The notes beneath the pieces were generated by a model. That model was not told where the DNA came from, searched no databases, and saw only the letters and a list, made by a program, of their open reading frames with translations. Positions 22,511 to 33,660 of a stretch of DNA of 64,000 nt are shown in pieces (the stretch's first letter is position 1; the number at the start of each line of letters is the position of its first letter). Position numbers and translations under genes: made by a program. The stretch is from Shinisaurus crocodilurus (taxonomy: Eukaryota > Chordata > Lepidosauria > Squamata > Shinisauridae), in the NCBI GenBank assembly GCA_021292165.1, contig JAHFWL010000198.1:1-64000 (forward strand), in the 5' to 3' direction.

Positions 22511-23341
22511 TCCTTGCCTTCACTTAATAAAGGCTGCAGTCCAGACTGGAGGGCGCTCCCAGTATACTGGCAAATTAAATGGCAGAATCCTTCCTTATCA
22601 AACAATAGAGAAGCTCCATTTATATCAGGACTCGGTGGCTTAGATGTGGAAGAATCAATAAATTTCAGATGTGTGCAAAATTTAGCTTCAGCCCTACTTC
22701 CCATATCTTCAGTTTTAAATGATTAAATATGAATATAAAGGCATAGATCCCTGGAGTGAAACTGGTTTTACATCCATCAGCTACTAGAAGAATTACATGT
22801 TCCGCGTGTCAATAGGACCCTTCGAGATGATAGATACTAAAATGTACTTTGCAGCATTATTTGCCAGGAAGTTATTTTTATGAGCTCGGTGCATAAAATC
22901 TGCTAGTGTTAGATAAAATTGTCAGAATAATTAGGTTTCTTTTTAAGCCACATCAGTGAATGAAATGTAGTAATTCCAAGATAATATTTCCTGAGAAGAT
23001 GCCAGAGGTAGGGGAAGGGGAGGGAGGGGAGTGATGATTCACAGCTGACAACACAAGAGGCACCCACCCTCCACTTAAATAAGCAGAAGCATACAAATGG
23101 CATTAATGAGGAATGGGAGTGCTTCTGAAGGCCACCATGTGCGCTACAAGGGAGCAGGAGAAGAGAGGTGCCGTTAATCACAAAACAGGAATTGTGATGT
23201 AAATCTGTTAAGGTGAATTTTTTCGGGGCAGCAATTGCATGAATGAGAGAAGGGGGGGCAGGAGGATTTATATGTTCTTCCTGTCAACTTCTCTTGATTG
23301 TTCTTTGGGGGATACTTGTTGTTTGTATTTTATTAATGTCT
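22511..23341. other. Unannotated, possible old LINE piece
   Basis: The minus-strand frame 22498-22704 directly beyond the SINE could be a coding remnant, but no motif was recognised. The rest shows nothing specific. Confidence 0.25.
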
Positions 23342-23640
23342 GGTAGCACAGGAAGCTGCCTTACATCAGGTCAGACCATTGGTCCATCTAGTTGAGTATT
23401 ATCTACAACAGGGCTCTCCAACCTTGTGTCCCCAGAAGTTGCTGAACTACAGCTCCCAGAATCCCTTGCCATTAGCCATGCTGGCTGGGTATTCTGGGAG
23501 CTGTAGGCCAGCAACATCTGGGGACCCAAGGTTGGAGAGCTCTGATCCACAATGACTGGCAGCAGGTCTGCAAGTTTTCAGACTGACCTACCTGGAGATA
23601 CCATGGGTTGAACCTGAGAACTTTTGCTATGGCCCTCCCC
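23342..23640 (-). repeat. tRNA-Ala-headed SINE, split by a MITE
   Basis: The left part (CAGACCATTGGTCCATCTAG) and right part (TACCTGGAGATACCATGGG, GGTTGAACCTGAG reversed) are the two halves of one SINE on the minus strand. The MITE at 23409-23544 lies between them. Confidence 0.75.
23409..23544. mobile_element. Palindromic hAT-type MITE, CTCTCCAACCTTGGG family, copy 3
   Basis: The 136-bp hairpin starts CAGGGCTCTCCAACCTTG and ends GGTTGGAGAGCTCTG. The flanks ATCTACAA and ATCCACAA match at 7 of 8 positions. The insertion interrupts the SINE at 23342-23640, which dates it after the SINE. Confidence 0.85.
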
Positions 23641-23926
23641 CATGGGCTTGTCTGAGAACTGAATCCAGGCTGTTTCACAACCACCATGAGAATCATGCCC
23701 CTCAGACCAAACGAAACTGGTGTGAGAGACTGCTGCATAAGGGCCTTTCCCACAAAACCATTTTTCTGAGGTGGAACTTAGTGAGGTGACTTGCCCTTTC
23801 ATGGAAAGTTCCTAGAACAATAGTGGGAATCTTGATGAATCAAGTAGATCTTGATTCAAGCAGATCTTGATCAGGCAAAAGTAAAGCCGTTCAACAGAGT
23901 TGCCAAAAATCAGAGGGTCCTAGTGG

Positions 23927-24496
23927 GAGGACCGGTGCAGGGCAGTTTGGCGCCCCAGGCGAAAAAATAGTTAGCGCCCCCCCCTCTCCAAAGCAAAAAA
24001 ACACAAACCCCTGCGCCGCCACCACCAACCTACCTTCCCCCCCCCCGCCCTGGCGGCGGCGGCGGCTGCTGCTGCGGCTGCTGCGACGAAGGTAGGTGAC
24101 GGGGGGTGACGGGGGGGTTGGGGGGTGGCGATGGCGGTGGGAGGGCAGCGGCGGGCGAGCGAGCGAGCGAGCGGGTGGGCGGAGGCGCGGTGGCGGCGGC
24201 GGCTGCTGCTGCTGCGGCTGCTGCGACGAAGGTAGGTGACGGGGGGTGACGGGGGGTTGGGGGGGTGGCGATGGCGGTGGGAGGCACAGCGGCGGGCGAG
24301 CGGGCGAGCGAGCGGGTGGGCGGAGGCGCGGCGGCGGCGGCAGCAGGCAGGAGGGTGGGGAGGCGGAGGCCTGGCGGGGACGGCGCAGCGGCAGCGAAGA
24401 GGAGCGCAGCGTTTCGCGCCCTCTTCAGCCGCGCACCCTCTTCAGCCACGCGCCCTAGGCAACCGCCTAGTTGGCCTAGCGGTAGCGCCGGCCCTG
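23927..24496. mobile_element. GC-rich hAT-type non-autonomous element with internal duplication
   Basis: A perfect 8-bp TSD, CCTAGTGG, lies at 23919-23926 and 24497-24504. The ends (GAGGACCGGTGCAGGGC and AGCGCCGGCCCTG) are imperfect inverted repeats. The interior is very GC-rich and contains a ~140-bp unit twice (about 24048-24190 and 24191-24336), each with GCTGCTGCGACGAAGG and repeated GCGAGCGA. The Ala/Pro/Gly-rich open frames across it are compositional. Confidence 0.8.
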
Positions 24497-24504
24497 CCTA
24501 GTGG

Positions 24505-24977
24505 GCAATTTCTGGCCCCTGGAAGCCATCAGGAGCCAGAACCCCACTCCCCAAAATTGCTGCTGCTGAATTGCAGCCACATTTTGGCAGCAATAAGGTG
24601 GCAGCAAAAAAAAGAAGACGACGCATATTCACTTTAAAACCAGGCATGTAGGGAGCGCACACCTTGTTTTAATGCAAAATTGCACTTCTGGAAATGCTGG
24701 GGAGTTTGATTTTGCATTAAAATAAGGTCTGTGCTCCCCACCTGCCTTGTTTTAAAGTGAAAATGCAGATTCTCTGCCGGCACCGGCACCGGCACCATCA
24801 CCACCACCACCACCACTAGGCTGCTGAAATTCAGCAGCAATTCAGTGGCACCGACCTGGGTGGCAGCAGGGTGTCACCCAAGGTGTGCAAAAAAGGTGTG
24901 GGGGGAGCTGTAGGTGGGCCAGAGGCTGCGTGGTTCCCACCCCTGCTGTAGAAGCAGCCTGCACACACACTTTATAG
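24505..24977. other. Unannotated spacer with CACCGG/CACCAC runs
   Basis: A short hexamer and triplet run near 24778-24817 is the only structured sequence noticed. Confidence 0.35.
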
Positions 24978-25347
24978 CAGTGTTGAACCTTAGGCCCACC
25001 TGCCAAACCCAGCCTGCCTGGGGTCCCAGCATGGCCCTCGGGGTACCCCTAGATAGCCACACCCCGTTCCCCTGGACCGATGCGCTTCCCCCAGACCACC
25101 AATTGCTTGGTGGTTTCCTGGCTTTTTCATGGGTCCCCCCCCCCTTCTAAAAAAGCCTTTCCTTGGACATAGTTACTGCTAGGAGGAGCTTTATGATAAA
25201 ACATGCTAGTATTTTTGGTATTTTGGTCCTGCACCTTTTTCCTTTGGCCCCGACTGCATTTGCCCTCATCCCTGCCCACCACTGGAATATGTCCCCAAAG
25301 AGCTTCTCTGAAATGGAATTTCAGATCCTTGGACTGAAAGAAGTTTG
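24978..25347. mobile_element. Decayed hAT-type MITE related to the 34.4-kb element
   Basis: The start CAGTGTTGAACCTTAGGCCC and internal CAGCCTGCCTGGGGTCCC, TTGGTGGTTTCCTGGC parallel the element at 34419-34763. The right end (ACTGAAAGAAGTTTGACT) has lost the CACCCCTG terminus, and no TSD is visible. Confidence 0.55.
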
Positions 25348-25905
25348 ACTAGCCTCATAGTATTTATAGCCATTTTCAGACATTTTTTGAATGCATGGAG
25401 GATGAGCAGGGGATCATGAGTGCCTAGCCTCCATGTGTCAGTTATATGATGCAAAAGAACCTTCACCCATACAACTACTACACCCAGTGAGGGCTCTCTG
25501 TAGGTGATGGTTCCCCACCCCCAGGGTTTCCAGTCATGTGGAGAATCTTCTGAGCATACACTGGTAGATACAGGAGGTCTTTCTGATGTTCTGAAAAAAC
25601 TGTGGTGGACAGGTGAGTGTGATTCTTTTTCTCCTGCCACATGTTTATATAGAACATCTAAACAGGACTGATGGAAGCCACCAAGGCAAACATGCCCCAT
25701 CAGCCATGTGTTGAGAAGTTCTACTTAATGACTGACAACTTCTGTTATAGCAGTTCTAGTGCTCCTCTCAGGCCCTAATACATGGCTAGTGAGTTGCATG
25801 GATTTGGCCAGTAACTTGTTATTAATGTTTTTTAAAGTGCCTATTTCCTGCTGTCAAATGCTGGAGGGTATGGAGTTGTCAAGGAGAAGTTGACTACAGA
25901 TATAG
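25348..25905. other. Unannotated stretch
   Basis: A 144-codon minus-strand frame (25266-25700) overlaps the MITE above and has no recognisable domain. No other feature was seen. Confidence 0.35.
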
Positions 25906-25913
25906 ATCTAGGA

Positions 25914-26266
25914 CAGGGGCAGGCAACGTAGTGCCTGTGGACACCAATGCATCACTGGACACCTTTCTCAGTGCCCACCAAGGTGTTCCACCCCTCCCAC
26001 TTAAAACAACAACAAATAACACATTTTCTTACTGACAGCTGGGATTGCTAAGAAAAAGGTTTCTGTTACTGATAAAAACTGTGGGTTCAAGGGAGTTGTT
26101 TAGTGTGTTGGGACTCAGACCCTAACTCTGCCTTGAACCCAGTCATTTGGGCAGGTTACCTGTCCTTTGCCATGCCTCCCATGGCAGCCATTGTATGGTA
26201 GTGCCTAGGATAGTTTCTCAAATTGCCAAATGTGCCCCCACAGCTCAAAAAGGTTGCCAACCAGTG
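25914..26266. mobile_element. hAT-type MITE with perfect TSD
   Basis: The 353-bp element starts CAGGGGCAGGCAACG and ends GGTTGCCAACCAGTG, inverted repeats around GGCAAC. A perfect 8-bp duplication, ATCTAGGA, lies at 25906-25913 and 26267-26274. No coding capacity. Confidence 0.88.
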
Positions 26267-26542
26267 ATCTAGGAGATCCATTTGTTTTTTAGCAGTTGGG
26301 CGAGTAAGCAAATGTGAAGCCCAGTGAAGGCTTTTGCAGAAACTGAAACTGCAGTATACTTGAAAACTAAGCAGGTGTGGATCTGGGTAATGTCTAAATG
26401 AGACACTGCTAGCCTCTGATAAGACATCTAAGCTTTCCAAAGAAGAGGATATATAAGCACAAAATAATAAATAGGCAGTCAAGACGACGTGAAAGATCTT
26501 GTAATAGAAATGACATAGTAAAGCTCGGAGCACAGGGAATAT

Positions 26543-26692
26543 TTAGGGATAGGTGAATCTTGCAGTTTTGCTTTCTCCCACATCCAGTTTTTTAAAGTCT
26601 CAAGTTCTTTTTCTCCCAAATATGGAGAACTTCCTGAGTTTCGGTAAATTCTTTTGAAAACAAAACTGAAATGCAATTCTCACCCATCTGCA
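26543..26692. mobile_element. Short TAGGGATG-family MITE
   Basis: It starts TAGGGATAGGTGAATC and ends near GCAATTCTCACCCATC. The interior TTCTTTTTCTCCCAAATATG is shared with the next copy at 26885. Ends are approximate. Confidence 0.5.
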
Positions 26693-26884
26693 CCAGCCAA
26701 ATGCAATAAGTACTGCTATTTCCAGCATGGAGAGGACCATTATATACCTGCCTACCATGTAGCTTTTAAAGATGAGGACCCTGTCAGAAAAAAAGAGGAG
26801 GCAACCCAAATTAAGCAATAACATGGTTGAATACACAAGGATTCAAACCCAGACTTTTAAGAGCAGAACACTCAACGTCCTAGG

Positions 26885-27036
26885 CCTGGATGGACAAATC
26901 TGTCAATTTTCATTCCTCTCACATTCATTTTTTTTTTTTTTAATCCCAAGTTCTTTTTGTTCTGAATATGGAGAAATTTGTGAGTTTGGGTAACTTCTTA
27001 TCAAAACTGAAATGAAACAAAATTCTCACCCATCCC
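26885..27036. mobile_element. Short TAGGGATG-family MITE, second copy
   Basis: CTGGATGGACAAATCTGTC at the left and AAAATTCTCACCCATCCC at the right bracket an interior almost parallel to the copy at 26543. The two are probably separate insertions of the same internally deleted subfamily. Confidence 0.5.
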
Positions 27037-27889
27037 GTCAATTCAAACAGCATAGAAGTCAGGCCCCATAACTTCAGGGGCTGGCAGATGGTGGAGCAGA
27101 CTTTATCTGGTACAGAATCAATGACAGAGCATAGAAAATAGTTTAATATTATAAAAGCCTTCCCATCACTCTAATAAAGGGTGCCACCTGATTCAGCTGA
27201 ATTCATGTACCATGGTGGTTACTAAAATGAATCAAAGCGCCTTAGACTGAATGCTACCAAAGTGTTCTCCAGCAAATCTGAGGGATAAGTTGGAGGCCAC
27301 TCAGAACCTGGATAAAGCCAGTCCCTAAATATGATGCATTTGCCACAGGGATACAAAGCCTGAACTTATTGTGAGATAAAGGCCACTACCTGTAGATTTA
27401 AAAGGTCAAAGCTGTAACCACATGGATAATAGTACCAATATTATATTTGATGAGGGTAATAAAAACACTGATTGTTTTCTGGCCAACATGTTTCATTTAA
27501 AACGTACCCTTTGATGCCAGGTGTTTGAGCTTTGGAGGAGCAGCTACAAGTCTGATTTTTAAAACTGCTATATACGTATCTGTTGGCTACCAAAGTATTT
27601 GCAGCTGCAATAGAATAAGTGCACCTGTGATGGCAGTAATCTATATTCAATGTTAGCTTTAGCTAGACTAAAGGAAGACAGCTCATTCGATCCATTGTTC
27701 ATATTGGCCAAAGATAAATGAACAGAACTTCTTTACCATAAGCATTTCTCAATAGCTATTTATCTGGTAAGACAGATTTTTCTCTTGGGTGCTGGCATCT
27801 GGGTAAGATGCTGCCATTTGCCTTTGCAGTGATGAAGCTGGGAATGGGCCAGCAGGAGTGTGGGGCTTATCCTAGCCCCTACCAATCCG
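27037..27889. other. Unannotated stretch
   Basis: No coding region or repeat hallmark was recognised. Confidence 0.4.
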
Positions 27890-29066
27890 AGGTCTGATTT
27901 CTTCCCTATGAACCTTAAAGCTTAAGAACATACAAATGTAAGAAGAGACCTGCTGAATAAGACCAAAGGTCAAACATTCTGTTTCCACAGTGGCCAACCA
28001 GCAGCCTATGGGAAGCCAATAAGCAGGACATGGTGACAATAGCAACCTCTTGCTCATGTTTCCCAGAAACCGATATTCAGAGTCAGAGGCATAGTGCCTC
28101 TGATTCTGGGGGCAGCATATCACCATTATGGCTAGGAGCCACTGATAGCCTTATCCAGGATTTTTTCTAATCTCCTTTTAAAACCATTGAAGTAGGTGGC
28201 CATTACTAGATCTTGTATAGTGAATTCCATAGTTAAATTATCCACTGTGTGAAGGAGTACACCCTTTTATTTGTCCTGAATGCCCCACCGTTCAGCTTCA
28301 ATGGATGACCCTTGGTTCTAGTATTCTAATATTTCTCCACACAGTGCATAACATTATGTATGTCTCTTATGTCCCCCTATTGCTCTTTTTTTTTTTTCTA
28401 AGCTAAATAAAGCCGCAAACATTAACCTTTCCTCATAGGGAAGTTGCCCCAGCTCCTGGATCATTTTGGGTAGGGATGTAAACTTACCCGTTCGTCCGCG
28501 TGCTGGACGCCTGTTGACCTCCCCCGCCACAATCACTCTGGTGCTGCTTGGCGATTGCCAGCTGATGCAGTTGCTGAGCCGCTTGCGGCACTTCCGGGTT
28601 CCCGGGGCTACTCTTCTAGGTCCCCGGCATTATGTAATTTACATAGAAAACAGGGGAAACTACCTTAAGCCCCGCTTACACAAATCGCAGTCGCTTTAAG
28701 GTGGTTTCCTGTTTTACTGTTTTCTATGTAAAATACGTAGTGCCGGGAACCCGGAAGAGTAGCGCTGGGGACCAGGAACTTCCTTTCCCCGGTGGCTCGT
28801 CTCATGAGGAACATGAGCCAAGCCGGGGAAAGGTAAGTTCTGCGGGGCTTGGGTGGGTAGAGCAGGGTGAGTTCGCCCCCGCTTCAACCCCCGAGCGATT
28901 TTCTCATACATTCCTAATTTTGGGTGACCTTTCCTGCAACCTTTCCAGCAATACAATATTATTTTTAGGTGCAGTGACCAGAAGTATTATTCCAAGTGCA
29001 CTTGCACCGTAGCTTTGTACAAAGGCATTATGATGTTGGCATCTTTGTACAAAGGCATTATGATGT
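27890..29066 (-). repeat. CR1/L3-type LINE 3' region, split by a MITE
   Basis: In reverse orientation the segment holds the phrases typical of vertebrate CR1/L3 3' regions, such as GTGAATTCCATAGTTAAAT, TTCAGCTTCAATGGATGAC, TTAACCTTTCCTCATAGGG and, after the MITE, TTCCAAGTGCACTTGCACC. No intact reading frame remains. A ~24-bp piece (TTTGTACAAAGGCATTATG) is duplicated at 29013 and 29043. The MITE at 28471-28916 interrupts it. Confidence 0.7.
28471..28916. mobile_element. GC-rich hAT-type MITE with perfect TSD inside a LINE
   Basis: The 446-bp element starts TAGGGATGTAAACTTACCC and ends TCATACATTCCTA. A perfect 8-bp duplication, ATTTTGGG, lies at 28463-28470 and 28917-28924. The interior is a large imperfect palindrome: GCACTTCCGGGTTCCCGGGG and AACAGGGGAAAC on the left pair with GGTTTCCTGTTT and GCCGGGAACCCGGAAG on the right. 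Confidence 0.88.
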
Positions 29067-29923
29067 TTGTGTTCCTTTATTATCCTTGTTTGGGCAACAT
29101 TTCCATCTTCTGAAGAAAGCCTTCTTTTCCTGTTCCCTTCTTTAACTTTGTGTCAAGGTCTTTTTCTAGCGTCCTGGTCTTTGTTTGCCTGGGAAGGCTG
29201 AGCCCTGGAATCATTCAACCCGCTTGCCCTGTATTCTGAGCCACAGAGATTACAATGGGGAAACCTAGTTGTCTCTGAATCTCTGACACAGTTATACTTA
29301 TTAGCTTTGGATTGTTGTGGAATTACTGATGGAGCCTATAGCTAATTGTCACCAGCACATAAATTAGCACATACAGATGAGCAGACAGCAGGCAGTTTAC
29401 CCCTCAGCCTCCTTCTTCTTTAGGGTGGAGGCAGCATTCCTAACCCATGGCATCATATATGATGTCAACCAGCCTCAGCATCCCTCTGTGTGGCCATGAA
29501 GGTGATACTCTCTAAAGTGTTTGAACATTCTTAAACGGGCCAGTGTCATTTGCAGCCAATTAATCTGGAGTGGTAGGTGTGGAGGTGGAAGGCAATCAAT
29601 GATGTTTTACCTTCCTTTATTCCCTCGGCTCCGGAGAACCTCAAGAGAGCCAAAATGTTCTGCTGAGCTTTAATGCTAATAATAAAGCTTGAGCCTGGGT
29701 AGCGATGGCAATCATTCTACCACCTAATGGAAAAGCTCCATTTATGACCTGTGTTAAGAGTGGCCAATGAAGCATGGAAAATGTGTAATTTGTGAAGAAA
29801 ATGGGAGTTCTGCAATTTTGGTAGGCATAAACAAAGCAGTGGCTGCTTGGAAATCACTGTGTATTCATGAATAGCTTCCATTATATATGCCCCATTCCTT
29901 CCACTTGCTCTTTCTTCCATACA
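29067..29923. other. Unannotated stretch
   Basis: No recognised repeat. The segment 29550-29780 is AT-rich without transposon hallmarks and could be ordinary single-copy DNA. Confidence 0.4.
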
Positions 29924-30017
29924 TTCATAGCTCATAGAGTTGGAAGGGGCCTACAAAGCCATTGAGTCCAACCCCCTGCTCAATGCAGGAAACTAGAGGA
30001 GGGGTCTCCCATCCAAC
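29924..30017 (-). repeat. 5S rRNA-headed SINE with CR1-type tail, copy 3 (truncated)
   Basis: The CR1-type tail (CATAGAGTTGGAAGGGGCC, AGTCCAACCCCCTGCTC) is complete, but only GGTCTCCCATCCAA of the 5S head is left before the sequence diverges. It is therefore 5'-truncated on the minus strand, as expected for incomplete reverse transcription. Confidence 0.7.
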
Positions 30018-30375
30018 TTTGCTGGGGCATAAATTATAACAAGGAAAAGAACGTTCCCGCTTCACCTCAAAGCTAAGCTTTTCAACCCCAAACGGATTAA
30101 CAGTGACTTACGGTTTATCCCCCATCTTCTGATTAAGAAGATCCATGTAACAATGGTCACTTACTATAGCTGTAGCCAGTTAGACACGTCTTTATGATGT
30201 GTATATTTATATACATTTGATTTCTAGATATCTGTGAGGGGGGTATTATATTGCCATCATTCAGCTTGGCAGCTGATTCCACGTATCTGATTAAAATTAG
30301 TTATACTCTTTTAAAAATGTAAGTGATTAAATAAGGGGCACATGGGAAAATGGGTGCAACCGCATGATCAGCAGG

Positions 30376-30835
30376 TAGGTATGGTGGAGAAATCGGCTTA
30401 GTTTGCATATTAATGAGAAGTTACCTAATTTGCACTTCTTGGACCCATATGAGTAACAGAATGCAGTTATCCTTTTGCATTTTCACATCTCCAAATTTTG
30501 TATTGCAGTTCTCCAATTTAAAAAATGAAAATAAAGATGCATATATTAGGGCAAAGCACACACCAAAATGTTTGGTGAAAATAATGTACAAGTATGCATT
30601 ATATTAGGAGAAAATGCTTGCAAAAATAGCATGATTTAGGCAAAAATATATACAAAAGAGGATATAATTTTGGGGAAATTATATCCAAATGAAGAAATTA
30701 CTAGAAAAGCACACAAAAAGGGGTGTGAGTTTTTGTTCAGACTTTTTAAAAAAATTGTGGAGTGATGAGGAAACAAGATAGAATTGAAAATGGGAAACTG
30801 AGAAGACCCAGAATTGACCGATTCATCCATCCCTA
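30376..30835. mobile_element. TAGGGATG-family MITE with decayed TSD
   Basis: The left end TAGGTATGGTGGAGAAATC and right end GATTCATCCATCCCTA are inverted. The flanks TCAGCAGG and TCAGCAAT match at 6 of 8 positions. The interior has ATGCATATATTAGGGC motifs like the 9202 copy. Confidence 0.7.
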
Positions 30836-33243
30836 TCAGCAATACCTGTGAATGAAAGGTCTGTTGATGATGAGCAATCATTTCTTTTTTATTCTTCTCC
30901 CCCCACCAACACACACACACCCCAACACCCAGCTGTTGTTTAGGAGGGTACAGGAGGGAAGGATGAGCATAGCTTACTTAAAGGGGTACTGACAAGTTTG
31001 CTCAGAATAGTGCACATGACAGTGTATCTCTGGGTTCGGAAGGCCCGTGGCAACATTCTGCATGGAAAGCTGAAGCTTGATCTACAAGCAGCAAAGGGAT
31101 TCAGGGCATGGCATGGGACAGGAGATGGAACAGGTTGAAAATGGTAAAGAGCATTGGAAGCTCTTGTGATAAAAACTCTGTAAGACTGGAAAAAGCATTA
31201 TTATTACAGACCCACCAGGACCAGTACTCAGAAGTTTGTATGGGATTTTCTCTTCCATTAATATTTATGAAACATTGGGAAAAACTGTAGTCTGGTTACA
31301 TTTCCTGATGACAAGAACGAAGGCCACTGAATGAAGGCCGCACAGCTAGAAACACTTTAAAAGGATGTGGATTTGATTTGTAAATGGGCTGTCACACAGG
31401 GACCGACTTGAAATGTAATATTGACAAATGCAAAGCAATAAAAAATAGCATTTAAAAACCTTTTGAACTCCAGCACAAAGCCGACTGAATTAAATTTTAC
31501 AAAGCCAAACCATTTAAGACAAAACAAAACTAAACAAACAGGCAAGCAAATAACAATGACCTTGCCATGATTATGAATTCTTTGATAAGTGGATAAACAA
31601 AGGATCTCTGCTTCTCCCAAATATATATATTCCCTTAGGAAATGCCTACAAAAGCTGTGACCTGCCAAGGTAACTGCAGCCCTGCAGCCATGGTATGTAC
31701 GGTACTGATGCCAGCAAAGTTCTCCCAAGCCAGGCTCAGAAGAGAACTTCCGGAGCTTATAAAAGCTCATCTCAAAAAGAGGGGAGCTTTATAAGCTCCA
31801 GAATTCTTCTCTGAGCCAGCGAACAATTGCTGGCTTCATTGGCTGACTAATGTTTTGCACAGCCAGCTGTTAAAGCCCCTAAAAGCCTCTTAATATTAAC
31901 CCCATTCAATAGAACAAAGAGACATTGCCCTATTATTAATATAAAAGGGTCAGAATAAAGAAGTAAAAGGGGGGAAAACACTAAGTGTGGGGGAGTAGAG
32001 TCCACCCATGTGGATGACCTTTGGGGCATTGGCTCCCCCCTTTCGATTTAGCCTCTGCACCTCTTTATTCTGACCCCTTTTGATGTATTATAATAGCTTC
32101 ATTTCAATAGATTTTCAGAGGGGGGGAGAGACACTTCATGGCAATGGGTAGTAGGAGGCCATTTTTCTGAGCTCTCTGATCGTGCTTTACTTGGATGTAT
32201 GGTGAGAGAAGCTCAAGTAATTTCTGAGTTAGTCTGATAGGCGTTTCCTAGACCTTGCCTATGTCTAGTATGGAGGCTCCTCATTGTACTGAAAAAACAA
32301 GAAGGCCACAAACTATGGCTGCAGGCCTATGTTTGGTCTGATGGATCTGTACAGTTCTGCCCATGGAACATAATGGCTGCAGTTTTCGCTGACAGTTTTC
32401 AAAGCCTACTGTTAAGATAGGTAGCAGCTCATTCCTGCAAAGGAACTGGAGGTTCTAGCTGAGAGGTCAAAAGGGGAGGAGCCTGTGCAAGCTTGGCAGG
32501 CCTGGAGACGTGCACAATAACGCTTTAGCCACAACTACCAGGCCTCTGTCTTCTTTGGGCATAGAATCCACAACCAAAACACCTACTACACCTACAGGTC
32601 CATGCTTGACAGATCCGTATCTCAATGAAGTACCTACTTAATAAGTGTAAACCTTTTTCATTAGAATGCTAACTATTAAAGTGGGATGCAAAGAAGGAAA
32701 CTGATTGTTATTATTTTATTTTATTTTTTGGATTATGGTTGCTACATTTTGCTAGTCATCTTTGGGCATGTGTCTTTAACATCAACTTGACAGAAAGACA
32801 TTAGCAGGTAATACCCTACTTATTTTTACTCCATGAAAAGCTTCACCTGCTAATTCCTGCAGATCAAGCTGCTGCTAAAAGTACAGGAGCAGGCGAAGCA
32901 ATTTTTTCTAGGTCAGTTGGCAGCCCCTTGCGTCATAAAAAAGATAATGGTGTTAGATTCACAAAGCTTTACACAAATATGAAGCAAGAGCTTGTTTGCA
33001 CAATCATGATGCAGAAGTTGTTATTTCAGTTTGTTAGTCAACCTCTGCTTATGCAAGCAATTCCAGGGAGTTTCAAATACTCCTTTAGTTCGTTCCTGGG
33101 TCATAGCCCTTCTCCACAGATCTGTAAATCATAACCAGCAGGGATAAGAATTGAGCTCTAGTATACATAATAATGGATTCCATGATGAAAAAGAAGTGTG
33201 CCAGGAGCCTCTGAATCTGTTGACTCTCCTTCATTTGTGTTCA
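30836..33243. other. Unannotated, containing a hairpin
   Basis: An imperfect inverted repeat spans about 31718-31822 (GGAGCTTATAAAAGCTC against GAGCTTTATAAGCTCC, loop about 31775). A 137-codon minus frame (31357-31770) overlaps it without a recognisable domain. The rest shows no recognised feature. Confidence 0.4.
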
Positions 33244-33660
33244 CTGTTTGAATGTATAACAAGTCAGCTCTTGAGGTGAATCCCCTCCCATATCTACCTG
33301 CCTGGACCCATAGGTCATTTTTGGAGGCTCTCCTCCAGGTGTCCCTGCCAAATGAAGTTAGGTGGGTGGCAACAAGAGGGAGGGTCTTCTCAGCTGTGGC
33401 ACCCTGTTTATGGAATGTCTCCCCAAGGAGGCTTGCCTGGAGCCCGCACTGTCATCTTTTCAGTACCAGGCAAAGACATTTCTCTTTTCCTAGGTATGTT
33501 GTAGTTGTAGTCTTTTAAAGTTGTAGATTTTTGGATTCGTTATATTCATTGTTTTTAACCTGTTTTATTGTGTGGGCCACCCTGACAACTTTTTCATTAT
33601 AGGTGTCATATAAATATCATAATAAAATTATATAAAATAAATAAATTTAGGAGCTCCCAT
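33244..33660 (+). repeat. L2-type LINE 3' end with C-terminal coding remnant
   Basis: The plus strand encodes the decayed C-terminal ORF2 phrase VFSAVAPCLWNVSP, resembling FSVVAPKLWNSLP in the 38.9-kb LINE. It is followed by a 3' untranslated region ending CATATAAATATCATAATAAA and (AAAT)n. The 5' part is missing. Confidence 0.7.

Noticed and set aside
24030..24458. Ala/Pro- and Gly/Arg-rich open frames on both strands
   Set aside because: They come from the GC-rich triplet composition and duplicated core of the hAT-type element at 23927-24496.
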